Assembly: GCA_051881815.1 (NCBI GenBank)
Contig: JBJEQP010000090.1
Span: 46,331-110,330, forward strand
DNA length: 64,000 nucleotides
Direction: 5' to 3'
Source: UMGS363 sp051881815
GTDB taxonomy: Bacteria; Bacillota; Clostridia; Oscillospirales; Ruminococcaceae
Part shown: positions 1 through 7,815 of the stretch, one piece after another
Numbering within the stretch: position 1 is the first letter of the stretch
Layout: each line of letters opens with the position of its first letter
Notes under the pieces: model-generated
What the model was told of the DNA's origin: nothing
Databases searched by the model: none
The model's input: only the letters and a program-made list of their open reading frames with translations
Translations under genes and position numbers: made by a program

Positions 1-542
1 CCCCATATTTCGTCCATGATCTGAACTCTTGTAAATGTTCTGTTCGGTGCGGATGCAAGCTTATATAAAAGATTGAATTCCTTCGGCGGCAGGACGGTGC
101 TTTCGCCGTTGCAGCTGATCGTATAGGAATCGCATTCGAGCGTCGTTGAACCGATCGTGAGCCTGCGCTCGTGTATGCTTTTGGAGCGGCGCAGAAGTGC
201 CTGAACACGCCATATCAGCTCGTTGACATCGACAGGCTTCACCATATAATCGTCCGTTCCCGAGCTGAAACCCTCACGCTTGTAAAAAAATCCGTCCTTC
301 GCCGTTACCATAAGTATAGGGATATCTATTCCTGCTTCACGAAGCTGCTTTGTAAGCTCATATCCGTCCATTTTCGGCATCATAATGTCGGAAATAATAA
401 GGTCTATGTACTCCTTGTCGATGATATCGAGAGCTTCTTCGCCGTTTGAAGCTTCAAAGGTGCTGTAAGAATTATTTTTCAGCACGGTGCAGAAAAGCTT
501 GCGAAGCTCCGTGTCATCTTCCGCAACAAGAATTTTGAACAT
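1..542 (-). CDS. OmpR-family response regulator (3' end outside window)
   Basis: Reading leftward from an ATG at 542 the frame stays open to the window edge. The N-terminus is a receiver domain: the acidic pair of the MFKILVAEDD opening, the phosphoacceptor Asp in LIISDIMMPKMDG, the conserved Lys in YMVKPVD. It is followed by the start of a winged-helix output domain (segment LPPKEFNLLYKLA, typical of OmpR/PhoB proteins). About 180 residues are visible, so only the C-terminal recognition region is missing. An AAGGAGAT ribosome binding site lies at 550-557. A consensus minus-strand promoter lies at 698-726, and the MITE-like hairpin at 567-668 sits in the leader between promoter and start. The partner kinase is not in view; it may lie left of the window. 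Confidence 0.9.
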   Translation of the reverse strand, partial: MFKILVAEDDTELRKLFCTVLKNNSYSTFEASNGEEALDIIDKEYIDLIISDIMMPKMDGYELTKQLREAGIDIPILMVTAKDGFFYKREGFSSGTDDYMVKPVDVNELIWRVQALLRRSKSIHERRLTIGSTTLECDSYTISCNGESTVLPPKEFNLLYKLASAPNRTFTRVQIMDEIW

Positions 543-566
543 AAAGGTTATCTCCTTTTGAAAATT

Positions 567-668
567 ATACTAAACACCATTTAAAATATGGAAAAAATCA
601 AGCCGACAATCTCGAATATATAGGATTTCGGCGCAGATTTTTTTCCGTTTTTTATTGGTGTTTAGTAT
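567..668. repeat. MITE-like full-length inverted repeat, copy 1
   Basis: The outer arms, 567-599 and 636-668, are imperfect inverted complements beginning ATACTAAACACCATTTAA on the left and ending TTGGTGTTTAGTAT on the right. An inner GCCGA/TCGGC stem at 602-632 closes the hairpin. The termini match those of the element at 10825-11018, so this is a dispersed family and not a simple terminator. It lies inside the probable 5' leader of the response regulator. No coding capacity was seen. Confidence 0.7.
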
Positions 669-697
669 TAGGCAGCAGAATTATTCTTCTACTGCCC

Positions 698-726
698 ATT
701 ATACTACAAACATTTTATACTGTCAA
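698..726 (-). promoter_or_regulatory. Sigma-A promoter for the response regulator
   Basis: On the minus strand there is TTGACA (721-726), a 17-base spacer and TATAAT (698-703), a perfect consensus. Its -35 overlaps the stop codon of the upstream membrane-protein gene. A small GGCAG...CTGCC hairpin at 671-696 would be at the very 5' end of the transcript. Confidence 0.75.
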
Positions 727-1394
727 ACAGTTGTCTTGATAAAGCGGTGATCGTCATCCGAAATAGAAATTCTCCAACGTTCGTTGAGCGAACGGCTCTT
801 GTGCATACGATAGAAGCTTACAACGAAATCTGCGGAGAGAACAGCTGTAAGAACGAGTGCGGCGATCGTTTCGGGGAGCGGTTCAAGACGGCTGATGATG
901 TCCATTATCGGACAGAACGCATAGCGCATAAAGAGCGTGATTATTGCAGCGAAGCCGAGACTTGTGAAAACGCTTGTATATTTTGTAATGTGCAGCGGAA
1001 GCCGACTGTAGTTCCAGTATTCAAAGCCGCAAAGCTTTTCAACAGCGAAGCCGAGTGCGATCTCGCCGACGCTTACTGCGAAGAAAACTGCAATGAAATA
1101 GATTAGAACGCTGTGTTCTTCAACGGGGAATCTTCCTGCAAGCACCATTGCCTGCGGAGTTCCGAAAACTGCGTAGATCGATATGACAGCCATTCCATAG
1201 CCATAAAGAAACGGCATTGTCATATTGCGGTTGTCGATGTAACCCTTTGTAAATGCAAGCCAGATGTTTTCAAGGACAAATCCGAGAAACGAGATCACTG
1301 CCGCCATTATTCCAATTGAAGTCAGACTATATGAGATCATGAAAATTACCATTCCTTTCCATATAATAGGTACACTTTCTGTTATTGTAACCAT
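723..1394 (-). CDS. Multi-pass membrane protein, PF06541-like (CmpB / putative ABC-type IV family)
   Basis: About 223 residues from the chosen ATG at 1394, with roughly six hydrophobic spans. Two segments recall the PF06541 family of putative ABC-transporter membrane proteins: NRNMTMPFLYGYG near the first loop, and EIALGFAVEKLCGFEYWNYS in the middle. The transported substrate of this family is unknown. The frame stays open to an ATG at 1487, but that stretch would translate the terminator of the neighbouring HD-GYP gene, so I reject that start. A GGGGG motif precedes the ATG at 1394; a further ATG at 1340 is also possible. It appears monocistronic. Confidence 0.75.
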   Translation of the reverse strand: MVTITESVPIIWKGMVIFMISYSLTSIGIMAAVISFLGFVLENIWLAFTKGYIDNRNMTMPFLYGYGMAVISIYAVFGTPQAMVLAGRFPVEEHSVLIYFIAVFFAVSVGEIALGFAVEKLCGFEYWNYSRLPLHITKYTSVFTSLGFAAIITLFMRYAFCPIMDIISRLEPLPETIAALVLTAVLSADFVVSFYRMHKSRSLNERWRISISDDDHRFIKTTV

Positions 1395-1473
1395 TTTAAC
1401 CCCCAAATATCTCTTTTGCATCAATTTTGTCAATAAAACACAGGAAATATGTTGAGGTTTTGTTGAGGAATGG

Positions 1474-1498
1474 AAAAAGCCGCCCATAACGGACGGCT
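1474..1498 (-). terminator. Intrinsic terminator of the HD-GYP operon
   Basis: On the minus strand AGCCGTCCG-TTAT-GGGCGGCT is followed by TTTTT, right at the stop codon of the HD-GYP gene. Confidence 0.8.
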
Positions 1499-2880
1499 CA
1501 AATGCTTATTTTATCTGCTTCATCGGCAAGCTCGGCTGCAGCAGCTTCGACCTGCGGACGCATTCTTAAAAATATTTCCGTAAGAGTTGGGTCAAAATGC
1601 GTTCCGGATGAACCTTCGATTATCGAAAAAGCCTTGTCAAAGGAAAAAGCTTCTTTATAGCAGCGTTTTGAAACAAGTGCGTCAAAAACATCTGCGATCG
1701 CCATTATTCGGGCGCAAAGCGGTATTTCTTCTCCGGAAAGACCTTTAGGATAGCCGCCGCCGTCCCATTTTTCGTGATGACCTTCGGCGACCTGTGCTGC
1801 CATATCGACATAATCCTTGTTTTCGATATCGCTCATAACGCTGCGGATGATCCGTCCGCCTTCGGAGGCGTGATCCTTCATTATGTCGTATTCTTCGGGG
1901 GTAAGCTTGCCCTGTTTTTGCAGGATAAGGTCGGAAATGCTTATCTTTCCGATATCGTGCATAGGTGCTGCACGGACAAGAAGCTCAATGTAATAATCGG
2001 TGAGCGTGTCGGTATATAAGCCCTCTTCACGGGCTTTGCGTGCAAGCATTTCAACATAGCGGCTCGTTCGGATGATATGCCCGCCCGTTTCGCCGTCACG
2101 GCTTTCAATGAGGTTTGCAAGTCCGCTGATAGTGCTGTCCTGTATCTTGATTATGCGTGCGTTATGCTCGAGAAGCTCACGGTTCTTGGCTTCAAGCTCT
2201 TTTTCGAGCCTGTCCTTGTATTTTTCAAGCTGTGAAGCGAGCGAAACGCATATCAGAACACATATCGCAACTGCGGCGGAAATAATGATTATGCAGATAT
2301 TTTTTATTGTGTTTGATACGGAAACGAAAAAATTCATTTCCTCGTATGCTGCGTTCATTTCGTCCATGGTGAGCGTTTTCATGTCCTGCATACTTTGTTC
2401 GATCGAAAGAACATTGGTCTTCAGATCGTTGTTGACATAATATACAGCTGTATTGATGCTGCCGTCGTCAAGTATCTGGTGAGCGACTTCTGCGGTGTTG
2501 AAATAAGAATGAACATCGGAGTAAAGCTTGTGATAAAGCTGCTCACGGACACCGCTGTCCATTTTCTCGGAAAGCTCGGACATTATTTCCTGAACTGCTG
2601 CTTTCTGTGTTTCCAGTTCACGGGCTTTGCTAAGGTGGGCAGTCTTATCTTCGCTTGAAGTGATCATTTCAAGCAGGGTGCAGCGGTAGGAAAGAAGACG
2701 ATTGTTCACCTCATCTATCTTTAAGCAGTTGTCAATATAGTCATCGCTCATTTCTTCATAGCTTAAAGTCATTTTTGAGATACGATACTGCATGATGCCA
2801 ACGCCTGCGATGCCGATGATACCGGTTATAAGAACAAGAATAAAAATCTTAAACGCCGTTCCTTTGTTGTGAAAGAACAA
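1498..2880 (-). CDS. Membrane-bound HD-GYP protein (probable c-di-GMP phosphodiesterase)
   Basis: About 460 residues. An N-terminal transmembrane helix (residues ~12-33) is followed by a ~150-residue helical extracytoplasmic region resembling a four-helix-bundle sensor, a second transmembrane helix (~195-220), a short coiled coil, and a C-terminal HD-GYP domain. The HD-GYP signature is clear: HDIGK, then HHEKWDGGGYP with the GYP triad. This family hydrolyses cyclic-di-GMP, usually to GMP. A TTG start at 2880 sits 8 bases after GGGAGG; the GTG at 2889 overlaps that site and is less likely. It lies 37 bases downstream of a sugar-binding lipoprotein and probably shares its transcript. A bound-lipoprotein signal passed to the sensor is my inference. 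Confidence 0.9.
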   Translation of the reverse strand: MFFHNKGTAFKIFILVLITGIIGIAGVGIMQYRISKMTLSYEEMSDDYIDNCLKIDEVNNRLLSYRCTLLEMITSSEDKTAHLSKARELETQKAAVQEIMSELSEKMDSGVREQLYHKLYSDVHSYFNTAEVAHQILDDGSINTAVYYVNNDLKTNVLSIEQSMQDMKTLTMDEMNAAYEEMNFFVSVSNTIKNICIIIISAAVAICVLICVSLASQLEKYKDRLEKELEAKNRELLEHNARIIKIQDSTISGLANLIESRDGETGGHIIRTSRYVEMLARKAREEGLYTDTLTDYYIELLVRAAPMHDIGKISISDLILQKQGKLTPEEYDIMKDHASEGGRIIRSVMSDIENKDYVDMAAQVAEGHHEKWDGGGYPKGLSGEEIPLCARIMAIADVFDALVSKRCYKEAFSFDKAFSIIEGSSGTHFDPTLTEIFLRMRPQVEAAAAELADEADKISI

Positions 2881-2917
2881 TAGACCCACCTCCCTTTTTT
2901 CTGAATATTTTTCTGTT

Positions 2918-4159
2918 TTATTCTGTTTTCGGCGCTTCTGTTATTTGTTCGGTCATAGTGTCAAGGAGTTCCTGAAGATCTCTGTTGTCAGCATTTTTGC
3001 CTGCAATCGTCGTGCCGAAAATGTATGACGGGTTCCAGTATTGGTCGGCAACAAGCTGAGTATAAGCATATTTTGACTGCTCGCTGACTGCTTTTATAGC
3101 AGGAGACGCTTTTACTATATCATTTTCAGCTGCTTTAACATTTGCAGGGCATTCACCCCTTACCTTGAAAATTTCCAGCTGGTTTTCTTCGTTTGTAAAC
3201 TCTTCTGCAAGCTTCATTGCCCACTCTGTATTTTCGGAATACGCGTTTATACCGACAAGCTTGTAACCTGCAAAGCTTGCCATCTGAACCTTTTGGTCTG
3301 CAACGGTATAAGTCGGGAGCTTAACTGCAGCATAACCGTCACCGTAAGCAGCAGCGATCTTGTCGGCATTCCATGTGCCGCTTACTCCGGCGATAGCATC
3401 ACCGCTTTTGGCAGCTTCAACATAGTTGTCACTGTCAAGGCTTGTAAATCCGGGGTGACAAGCTATCTCAAGCATAGCCTTGGCAACATCAACGCCTTTA
3501 ATTGGCGTTTCGGTTGAATTCCAGTTGCAGTGGTTGGTCACTCCGTCGGGGTTAAGTCCGACATCAAGTCCGGCACCTTTGAAGAAGGAGTAAATATACC
3601 AGCCGCTTCCAAAGTCCATTGCGAAATGTTTGCCGTTTTTTTCGCATATTTCAAGTATAGCGTCCAAATCGGATACATCGCGGCCATTGAAATAGTAGCT
3701 GTTGTAATATAGGAAATATCCGTTTCCTGCAGTGAACGGGTAAGCATAATATTTGCCGTTGCGTGAAGAGGAAAGAGCAGCTCCGGATTCGGCACCGCCG
3801 CAGTAACCATTGATATAATCAGCGTCAGCGGAAACATCATAAAGCGCATTGACACCGAGCAGGTCATCAAGCTGATCATCGGCAAAAATGAACAGGTCTG
3901 CCGCATTTTCGGGCGAAGCCATGACTGTTTCCTTGCAGGTCATCTCTTTTTCTTCACTTATAGTAACGATGAAATTCGCTTCATCGGAGTGTTTATTTGA
4001 AAAATCCTGCGTTAATCTTTCAATAATATCACGGTATTCGCGCGGAGCCCATACGGAGAGCTTCACAACGGGTATCTCCTTGGCTGCGCAGCCGCTGAAT
4101 GACGTCAGGGCAATAAAAGCCGATAAAACGGCACAAACATATTTTGTTCCATGTTTCAA
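2918..4159 (-). CDS. Extracellular solute-binding lipoprotein, sugar (MalE-like) family
   Basis: 413 residues with a lipoprotein signal: charged start, hydrophobic stretch and lipobox SFSGC, so Cys23 would be lipidated. The body has the order of a family 1 solute-binding protein: KLSVWAPREYRDIIERL near the start, a Trp/Tyr/Gly-rich central part, and EWAMKLAEEFTNEENQ near the end. Such proteins bind oligosaccharides outside the membrane and hand them to an ABC permease. No permease or ATPase genes follow; the next gene is an HD-GYP protein, which suggests a sensory role. Translation starts at TTG (4159) after a GGTGA site. RelQ-like synthetase is 46 bases upstream, so a three-gene transcript is likely. 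Confidence 0.87.
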   Translation of the reverse strand: MKHGTKYVCAVLSAFIALTSFSGCAAKEIPVVKLSVWAPREYRDIIERLTQDFSNKHSDEANFIVTISEEKEMTCKETVMASPENAADLFIFADDQLDDLLGVNALYDVSADADYINGYCGGAESGAALSSSRNGKYYAYPFTAGNGYFLYYNSYYFNGRDVSDLDAILEICEKNGKHFAMDFGSGWYIYSFFKGAGLDVGLNPDGVTNHCNWNSTETPIKGVDVAKAMLEIACHPGFTSLDSDNYVEAAKSGDAIAGVSGTWNADKIAAAYGDGYAAVKLPTYTVADQKVQMASFAGYKLVGINAYSENTEWAMKLAEEFTNEENQLEIFKVRGECPANVKAAENDIVKASPAIKAVSEQSKYAYTQLVADQYWNPSYIFGTTIAGKNADNRDLQELLDTMTEQITEAPKTE

Positions 4160-4205
4160 AACTGTTCACCGTCCGATTTTTTATCAAACATATTGCTTTT
4201 CCCGT

Positions 4206-4886
4206 TTATTTTTCGGATGAAAAAGCACTGTTCTTTATATTCTGCATACGAGTATCAAGGCGTGCAATATCCTCCGCACATTCGCGAAGCTCCTTTGATA
4301 TCTCGTCAGCGTTCACACCGAGGTTCTTTTTATACTTTACCTTGTGCTCAAGGCTTGCCCAGAAGTCCATTGCTATCGTGCGGAACTGCACCTCGACAAG
4401 CATGTGCTTTGTTTCATTAAAAAGAAAGATCGGTATATCGACAATAAGATGAAGACTGCGGTAGCCGCTCGGTTTTGGATTTGCTATGTAGTCCTTGCGT
4501 TCAACAACTATAACATCGTCCTGACCGCCGAGCTTGTCCGCAAGCATATAAATATCATCGGGGAAGGAGCAGATAACTCTTATCCCTGCAACATCGTGGA
4601 CATATTTCTCGATATTTTCTATCGTTACCGGGTGTCCCGCGCGTCCGAGCTTTTCAACGATGCTTTCGGGGCGTTTGATGCGGCACTGGATAGACTCGAA
4701 CGGGTTGCGTTCGCCGTCTATGGAAAGGTCGATATTAAGGACTTCAAGCTTTGTCTTTATTTCAAGCATAGCACAGCGGTACTGATTCATGAGCTTGAAG
4801 TAGGGCTCTGTTATTTCCAAAAGAAGCGGCGCATTATTTAAGTTCATAAGCTCATTCAGTTTATCAGTATTGTTTTGAATTTCCAT
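4206..4886 (-). CDS. Small alarmone synthetase, RelQ/YjbM-like ((p)ppGpp synthase)
   Basis: 226 residues, about the size of RelQ-type small alarmone synthetases, with a RelA/SpoT synthetase domain and no HD hydrolase, TGS or ACT domains. Visible motifs are RIKRPESIVEKL (GTP/ATP region), HDVAGIRVICSF, the GYRSLH substrate motif and EVQFRT with the catalytic Glu. It transfers pyrophosphate from ATP to GDP or GTP in the cytoplasm. The ATG at 4886 has an AGGAGAAACC site. It leads the operon with a sugar-binding lipoprotein and an HD-GYP phosphodiesterase, an unusual coupling of (p)ppGpp synthesis and c-di-GMP breakdown. Confidence 0.92.
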   Translation of the reverse strand: MEIQNNTDKLNELMNLNNAPLLLEITEPYFKLMNQYRCAMLEIKTKLEVLNIDLSIDGERNPFESIQCRIKRPESIVEKLGRAGHPVTIENIEKYVHDVAGIRVICSFPDDIYMLADKLGGQDDVIVVERKDYIANPKPSGYRSLHLIVDIPIFLFNETKHMLVEVQFRTIAMDFWASLEHKVKYKKNLGVNADEISKELRECAEDIARLDTRMQNIKNSAFSSEK

Positions 4887-5083
4887 AAAAAGGTTTCTCC
4901 TGTGGGGTTAATTATCAGCAATCATACTGATAGTATCATTTTACCACATTATGCAACAAATGTCAATTAAAATCGAGAAATAATCTGTCAAAATTTCACA
5001 TATTATTTCAGATGAATGAACAAAAGTACACAAATTGCTTTTCCCGGTATCGGATCAAAACAGGAGAAACTATATAATACATA

Positions 5084-5113
5084 ACAGCCGCCTGTCCTCG
5101 GACAAACGGCTGT
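5084..5113 (-). terminator. Possible terminator after pilT
   Basis: An ACAGCCG/CGGCTGT stem lies about 35 bases after the pilT stop, but no T-run follows on the minus strand, so termination is uncertain. The rest of 4887-5148 is AT-rich with nothing else recognised. Confidence 0.4.
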
Positions 5114-5148
5114 ATTTCGCAGCTTTATGATATTGTTTAGGAAAAGGA

Positions 5149-6210
5149 TCAGAAGCCTGCGCCAAGACGAAGGGTCTTTTCCATTTCTGTTTTGTCGGGT
5201 GCAAATTCCATAGCTGTTTCGTAGGAGATAGTGCCGCGCTGATAAAGCTTTGCAAGGCTGTCCTTGAGTGTGCACATTCCCTGACGGATACCGGACTGCA
5301 TAACAGTCTCCATCTGCGGGATCTTGTTTGCTCTGATCTGGCTCTTTACGGCGTCGGTGCCAATGAGTATTTCAAGAGCGGCAACTCGGCTTGTTCCGTC
5401 AGCTGTCGGAACGAGGGTCTGGCTGATAACGCCCTGGAACATATTTGCAAGCTGTGCTCTTACCTGATCCTGTGCGTGCGGAGGGCAGGCGTCAATGATA
5501 CGGTCGATAGTCTGTGCTGCGCTTGATGTATGAAGTGTTGCAAGAACGAGATGTCCTGTTTCAGCGGCTGTCATTGCCAGGGAGATAGTTTCATAATCTC
5601 TCATTTCACCTACGAGGATAACATCGGGGTCTTCACGGAGTGCGCTTCGGAGCGCTGTGCTGAACGAAGGAACATCCCTTCCTATTTCACGCTGGTGGAT
5701 AGTAGCTTTGTCCTGGACATATCTGTATTCGACAGGGTCTTCGATAGTGATGATATGGCAGGCTCTGTGTTTGTTGATATGATCTACCATTGCGGAAAGG
5801 GTGGTGGATTTACCCGAACCCGTAGGACCTGTAACAAGGATAAGACCCTTCTTCTTTTCGGAAAGTTCAGACAGAACGCTTGGCATTTTGAGCGATTCAA
5901 GGGTCGGTATCTCATCATTGAGAAGTCTTATACAGCAGGCAAGTCTTCCGCTCTGACGGAATACGTTTACTCTCTGTCTTGTTCCGTTGGAAAGCTCAAA
6001 GCTGAAGTCGATATCGTTTCCCGTTGTGAGAAGCTGTTCCTGCTCTGCTGTGAGGATAGAAAGGATAGTACGGTTTACAACAACATCGGAAAGCTCCTTG
6101 AATTTACGAAGCTCACCGTTTATTCTTACGACTGTAGGCTGACCGACTGTAAGGTGGATATCGGAAGCACCCATTGCTCTTGCTTCCATTACAAATTCTT
6201 CAAATGTCAT
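5149..6210 (-). CDS. pilT: PilT-type twitching-motility / retraction ATPase
   Basis: 353 residues, full PilT length. N-terminal PAS-like region (GASDIHLTVGQPTVVRING), Walker A GPTGSGKST near residue 128, Asp box around IITIEDPVEY, Walker B DPDVILVGEMRD, and the His box with TAAETGHLVLATLHTSSA. PilT powers type IV pilus retraction from the cytoplasmic side of the inner membrane. No other pilus genes are in this window. It is the last gene of an operon with a GGDEF protein and a CobU-like P-loop protein (17 bases upstream). ATG at 6210 with an AAAGGAGTGG site. The family call is secure; the role without local pilus genes is not. Confidence 0.92.
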   Translation of the reverse strand: MTFEEFVMEARAMGASDIHLTVGQPTVVRINGELRKFKELSDVVVNRTILSILTAEQEQLLTTGNDIDFSFELSNGTRQRVNVFRQSGRLACCIRLLNDEIPTLESLKMPSVLSELSEKKKGLILVTGPTGSGKSTTLSAMVDHINKHRACHIITIEDPVEYRYVQDKATIHQREIGRDVPSFSTALRSALREDPDVILVGEMRDYETISLAMTAAETGHLVLATLHTSSAAQTIDRIIDACPPHAQDQVRAQLANMFQGVISQTLVPTADGTSRVAALEILIGTDAVKSQIRANKIPQMETVMQSGIRQGMCTLKDSLAKLYQRGTISYETAMEFAPDKTEMEKTLRLGAGF

Positions 6211-6227
6211 ATTCTGCCACTCCTTTT

Positions 6228-6773
6228 TTATTTGATCTTGAACTGGATTCCGCTTGCGGACATATAAACTTCGTTGGACATATTTGCAAGACGCTGATTA
6301 ACGCTTCCGATGATCTCTCTGAAAACAGCCTGTTCATGATCCTGAGGCGTTACGGAAAAGCCTGTTTCAAGAGTAATGGTTATCATTGTTCCGTCGATGA
6401 CCATTATCTGATCGTACATATCCGTGATATCCGCGATGACCTTTTTTTCGATCTCTTTTTTCATTTCGCCTGTGATGGTTGAGATATCGGGACACATACG
6501 GTGGATGGCTGCGGAAGCGTAGGAAGCAAGGTTGTCAAAAATAACGAATTTATGGTCGGTTATTCTTTCGGCGGGATTGCTTGTTACACCTGCCTGGATG
6601 TCCCACTCTACGAAGTGCTGCTTGTTGCTGAATTCAATACGTCCGAGAGTATCCTTATCAAGCTCCGGAGAAGCGCAAAGATAAAGAACGTAATCGCAGG
6701 CTGCAAGATAGGAAGCAGCCCATCTGGATTTGCCGCTGGCTGCGCCGCCTGTTATAAGAATAGTTTTTGACAT
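6228..6773 (-). CDS. CobU-like P-loop nucleotidyltransferase/kinase, divergent
   Basis: 181 residues, close to CobU length (adenosylcobinamide kinase / adenosylcobinamide-phosphate guanylyltransferase). It has the Walker A ITGGAASGKS at residues 7-16, a Walker-B-like KFVIFDNLASY, and the family C-terminus FREIIGSVNQRLANMSNEVYMSASGIQFKIK (positions ~150-181). Differences: canonical CobU has RIxxH with the His that carries GMP, whereas here the aligned segment is RIEFS, so that His appears to be Ser; the SNEVG segment reads TLETG. No other cobalamin genes are in view. It lies between a GGDEF gene and pilT in one operon, so a role other than B12 synthesis is possible. ATG at 6773 after GTGGAGGAATG. 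Confidence 0.75.
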   Translation of the reverse strand: MSKTILITGGAASGKSRWAASYLAACDYVLYLCASPELDKDTLGRIEFSNKQHFVEWDIQAGVTSNPAERITDHKFVIFDNLASYASAAIHRMCPDISTITGEMKKEIEKKVIADITDMYDQIMVIDGTMITITLETGFSVTPQDHEQAVFREIIGSVNQRLANMSNEVYMSASGIQFKIK

Positions 6774-6794
6774 TTGATATCATTCCTCCACTGT

Positions 6795-7268
6795 TTATAG
6801 AATCACTCTGTTTCTGCCGCTTTCTTTTGCCTTATAAAGCTTCTCATCTGCGGCTTTTATGTTTTCTTCGATTGATATTGCAGGTTCAAGCTGCATTGCG
6901 CCAAAGCTCATTGTCACCTTGATGTCAAGATCCTCAAAGTGGCATACCGAATCCATTATGCTTACACGCAGCCCTTCAGCCGCCTCTGCAGCCTGTTCGG
7001 CGTTGGTATCGGGGAGAACAACGATGAATTCCTCACCGCCCCATCTGTAAACGCCGTTACAAATGCGTGAATTTATTCTGAAATGCTCCGCAACGTGCTT
7101 TAAAACAGCGTCACCTGCATTATGTCCGTATGTATCGTTCACCTTTTTGAAAAAGTCGATATCGCAGATAAAGGGCGAAACCTCCCTGTACTTTTCGGTA
7201 TCGGTAAGGATCTTTTTGTGTATCCTATTGTTTACTTTATATACAATATCCTTTTCAAGAGCATACAA
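6795..7268 (-). CDS. Stand-alone GGDEF-domain protein (probable diguanylate cyclase)
   Basis: 157 residues, essentially a bare GGDEF domain without sensor or membrane segment. DIDFFKKVNDTYGHNAGD carries the metal-binding Asp and substrate residues, and the active-site loop reads WGGEEF (GGEEF at ~77-81). The usual N-terminal DxLTGLxNRR segment is degenerate (DIVYKVNNRI). No RxxD inhibitory site precedes the loop. The only usable start I see is TTG at 7268, without a clear ribosome binding site; an in-frame stop lies just upstream. First gene of the GGDEF / CobU-like / pilT operon, behind a promoter at 7300-7328. Confidence 0.85.
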   Translation of the reverse strand: MYALEKDIVYKVNNRIHKKILTDTEKYREVSPFICDIDFFKKVNDTYGHNAGDAVLKHVAEHFRINSRICNGVYRWGGEEFIVVLPDTNAEQAAEAAEGLRVSIMDSVCHFEDLDIKVTMSFGAMQLEPAISIEENIKAADEKLYKAKESGRNRVIL

Positions 7269-7299
7269 TGAATTGTAAAAAACATTAAATTGCGATTAT

Positions 7300-7328
7300 A
7301 TTATAGCATAATAAATCGAATTTGTAAA
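7300..7328 (-). promoter_or_regulatory. Promoter of the GGDEF-CobU-PilT operon
   Basis: On the minus strand TTTACA (7323-7328), a 17-base spacer and TATAAT (7300-7305), followed by a very short leader to the TTG start. Confidence 0.6.
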
Positions 7329-7758
7329 TAGTAATTTCAAAAAAATACAAAAAATATAAAAAATATAATGACAAAATGTTTTGAATGTAACACGATTATA
7401 TGAAAATAATATGAAAAACGTGTTTTATAGCAAGACAAAAAACAGACAGACAAAAGAAGACGATGGAAAAGCTTGAAGAGTTTGGAAAACGCTGATTAAA
7501 GCGCAGCGTTCGTTTCGCCGTTTTGAAAAATGTACGAGTTTCCTGCCTTTTATGTCATTCTGACATAGCCGTTTTGAAAAACGGCTGAAACGTATTGATC
7601 AGCGTTTCCTTAGGAACGGATCCGCGGGCATGATGTCTGTCAAGGATGAGTAATGACACTATCCAAGCCTTGCACCGCCGAATTTGTCAGAATATTTTTG
7701 GGGATTGCTATAGGTGACATTCAGTAATGTCTTTATGCGGATATTTTTGTGATATGTC
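7329..7758. other. Intergenic region between divergent operons
   Basis: 430 bases without a credible gene. The left part (to about 7440) is very AT-rich. The right part contains the palindromic element at 7484-7609. Nothing coding was seen in 7610-7758; the promoter of the next operon begins at 7759. Confidence 0.6.
7484..7609. repeat. Palindromic element with GGAAAACGCTGATTAA-type ends
   Basis: The left end GGAAAACGCTGATTAA (7484-7499) is complementary to the right end TTGATCAGCGTTTCC (7595-7609). The inside holds three smaller stems: AACGCTG/CGCAGCGTT (7488-7510), ATGTCA/TGACAT (around 7551-7566) and GCCGTTTTGAAAAACGGC (near 7568-7585). The layout is that of a non-autonomous repeat or structured RNA. 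Only one copy was found here. Confidence 0.5.
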
Positions 7759-7787
7759 TTGAAAAAAAGGAAAAAAAGTGGTATAAT
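7759..7787 (+). promoter_or_regulatory. Promoter of the LytTR-DUF3021 operon
   Basis: TTGAAA (7759-7764), a 17-base spacer and TATAAT (7782-7787). The promoter overlaps an upstream in-frame TTG, which shows that the longer reading of the LytTR gene is wrong. Confidence 0.75.
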
Positions 7788-7815
7788 CGTTATAATCAAT
7801 GGGGGTGAAACGGAT

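Noticed and set aside
1395..1487. Longer start for the PF06541-like membrane protein
   Set aside because: The extension covers the HD-GYP terminator and lacks a ribosome binding site.
7759..7815. Longer start for the LytTR regulator
   Set aside because: The extension lies within the -35 to +1 region of its own promoter; TTG 7816 has a good ribosome binding site.
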